Shown one piece after another: positions 6,353 to 6,642 of a stretch of DNA of 6,642 nucleotides (positions are counted from its first letter, which is position 1; each line of letters starts with the position of its first letter). Source of the DNA: an uncultured Eubacteriales bacterium (GTDB lineage: Bacteria > Bacillota > Clostridia > Oscillospirales > Oscillospiraceae); the NCBI GenBank assembly GCA_900549495.1, contig UROL01000105.1, forward strand, positions 1 through 6,642, read 5' to 3'. Below the pieces are notes generated by a model. It did not search any database. It had not been told where the DNA came from and saw only the letters and a program-made list of their open reading frames with translations. Both the position numbers and the translations under genes were made by a program.

Positions 6353-6580
6353 TTAATCTCTGAAATCAAACATTTTAGAGGGCTTTACATCCAGTACGTC
6401 GCAAATATCAAACACCACATCCAGAGAAACCGCACAGTCTGCTGTTTCAATCCGGCTCATATGGGTGCGGCTGACGTTGACCAGCTCTGCCAATTGTGTC
6501 TGTGACAGTCCATTTTCCTTACGGTAATAGGCAATGTTCAACCCTAAATACTTATATTTACTATACTGATTTTTCTGCAT
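6353..6580 (-). CDS. Small XRE/Cro-C1-family helix-turn-helix regulator
   Basis: The product is 75 residues, almost wholly one HTH_3 (Cro/C1) DNA-binding domain. IAYYRKENGLSQTQLAELVNVSRTHMSRIET (16-46) shows the classic pattern, with helix 2 at QTQLAELVNV and recognition helix SRTHMSRIE. VSLDVVFDICDVLDVKPSKMFDF (51-73) forms the last helices. There is no sensor or oligomerisation domain, so it probably acts as a dimeric repressor of unknown target. The true start is the ATG at 6580, with AAGGAG 8 bases upstream. The open frame extends 13 codons further to a GTG at 6619, but its first residues MYKRQ are encoded by sequencing adapter. It is visibly more A/T-rich than the araBD and dnaD genes. 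It lies upstream of araB in the same direction but is cut off from it by two terminators; control of araBD is possible but unproven. Confidence 0.9.
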   Translation of the reverse strand: MQKNQYSKYKYLGLNIAYYRKENGLSQTQLAELVNVSRTHMSRIETADCAVSLDVVFDICDVLDVKPSKMFDFRD

Positions 6581-6588
6581 TTTATTTA

Positions 6589-6594
6589 CTCCTT
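6589..6594 (-). promoter_or_regulatory. Ribosome binding site deciding the XRE-family start
   Basis: AAGGAG on the minus strand with an 8-base spacer to the ATG at 6580. Only about ten more genomic bases remain before the adapter, so the promoter of this gene is missing. Confidence 0.88.
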
Positions 6595-6604
6595 GGATAT
6601 ATTT

Positions 6605-6642
6605 CTGTCTCTTATACACATCTCCGAGCCCACGAGACCGAG
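6605..6642. other. Illumina Nextera adapter contamination at the contig end
   Basis: Bases 6605-6623 (CTGTCTCTTATACACATCT) are the Tn5 mosaic end used in Nextera libraries. Bases 6624-6638 (CCGAGCCCACGAGAC) are the read-2-side adapter in read-through orientation. The last four bases, CGAG, would be the start of an i7 index. This is library artefact, not a mobile element or genomic sequence. Genomic sequence ends at or near 6604. Confidence 0.98.

Noticed and set aside
6605..6623. Tn5/IS50 end, suggesting a transposon
   Set aside because: The mosaic end is joined directly to the Nextera adapter tail and lies at the contig edge, so it is a library artefact.

Overview
The window looks like a contig end from a moderately GC-rich member of the Clostridia (Firmicutes), plausibly a gut Oscillospiraceae/Ruminococcaceae-type organism. 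The reasons are a DnaD-domain protein paired with a DnaC/DnaI-type helicase-loader ATPase, strong AAGGAG-like ribosome binding sites, sigma-A promoters with TGn extended -10 elements, and G/C-ending codons in the main genes. The taxonomic call is inference. I see no mobile element, CRISPR array, rRNA or tRNA.

Layout. Bases 1-421 (minus strand) hold the N-terminal 140 residues of a CPA2-type cation:proton antiporter, cut by the window start. Bases 422-740 are a 319-bp intergenic region with two divergent promoters and a G/C-rich block of short inverted repeats between them. Bases 741-3818 (plus strand) are a tightly packed four-gene cluster with one visible promoter: DnaD-domain protein, DnaC-like ATPase, HAD phosphatase of the phosphoglycolate phosphatase type, and YfbR-type 5'-deoxynucleotidase. 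A perfect 13-bp hairpin at 3862-3894 separates this cluster from the convergent minus-strand operon.

Bases 3907-6166 (minus strand) encode an FGGY kinase of the L-ribulokinase type (araB-like) followed one base later by L-ribulose-5-phosphate 4-epimerase (araD). Together they would convert L-ribulose to D-xylulose 5-phosphate. The isomerase araA is not in the window. Upstream of them is a well-formed promoter, then two tandem hairpins that end the transcript of a small XRE-family repressor-like gene (6353-6580, minus strand).

The last 38 bases (6605-6642) are not genomic. They are the Illumina Nextera transposase mosaic end plus the read-2 side adapter and four bases that may begin an index. 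This artefact creates a false N-terminal extension (MYKRQ...) on the XRE-family ORF, whose real start is the ATG at 6580.

I found no convincing undescribed system. The points most worth a second look are the adapter artefact, the coupling of replication-loader genes with a nucleotide phosphatase and a HAD phosphatase, and the araB/araD pair lacking araA next to an uncharacterised regulator.
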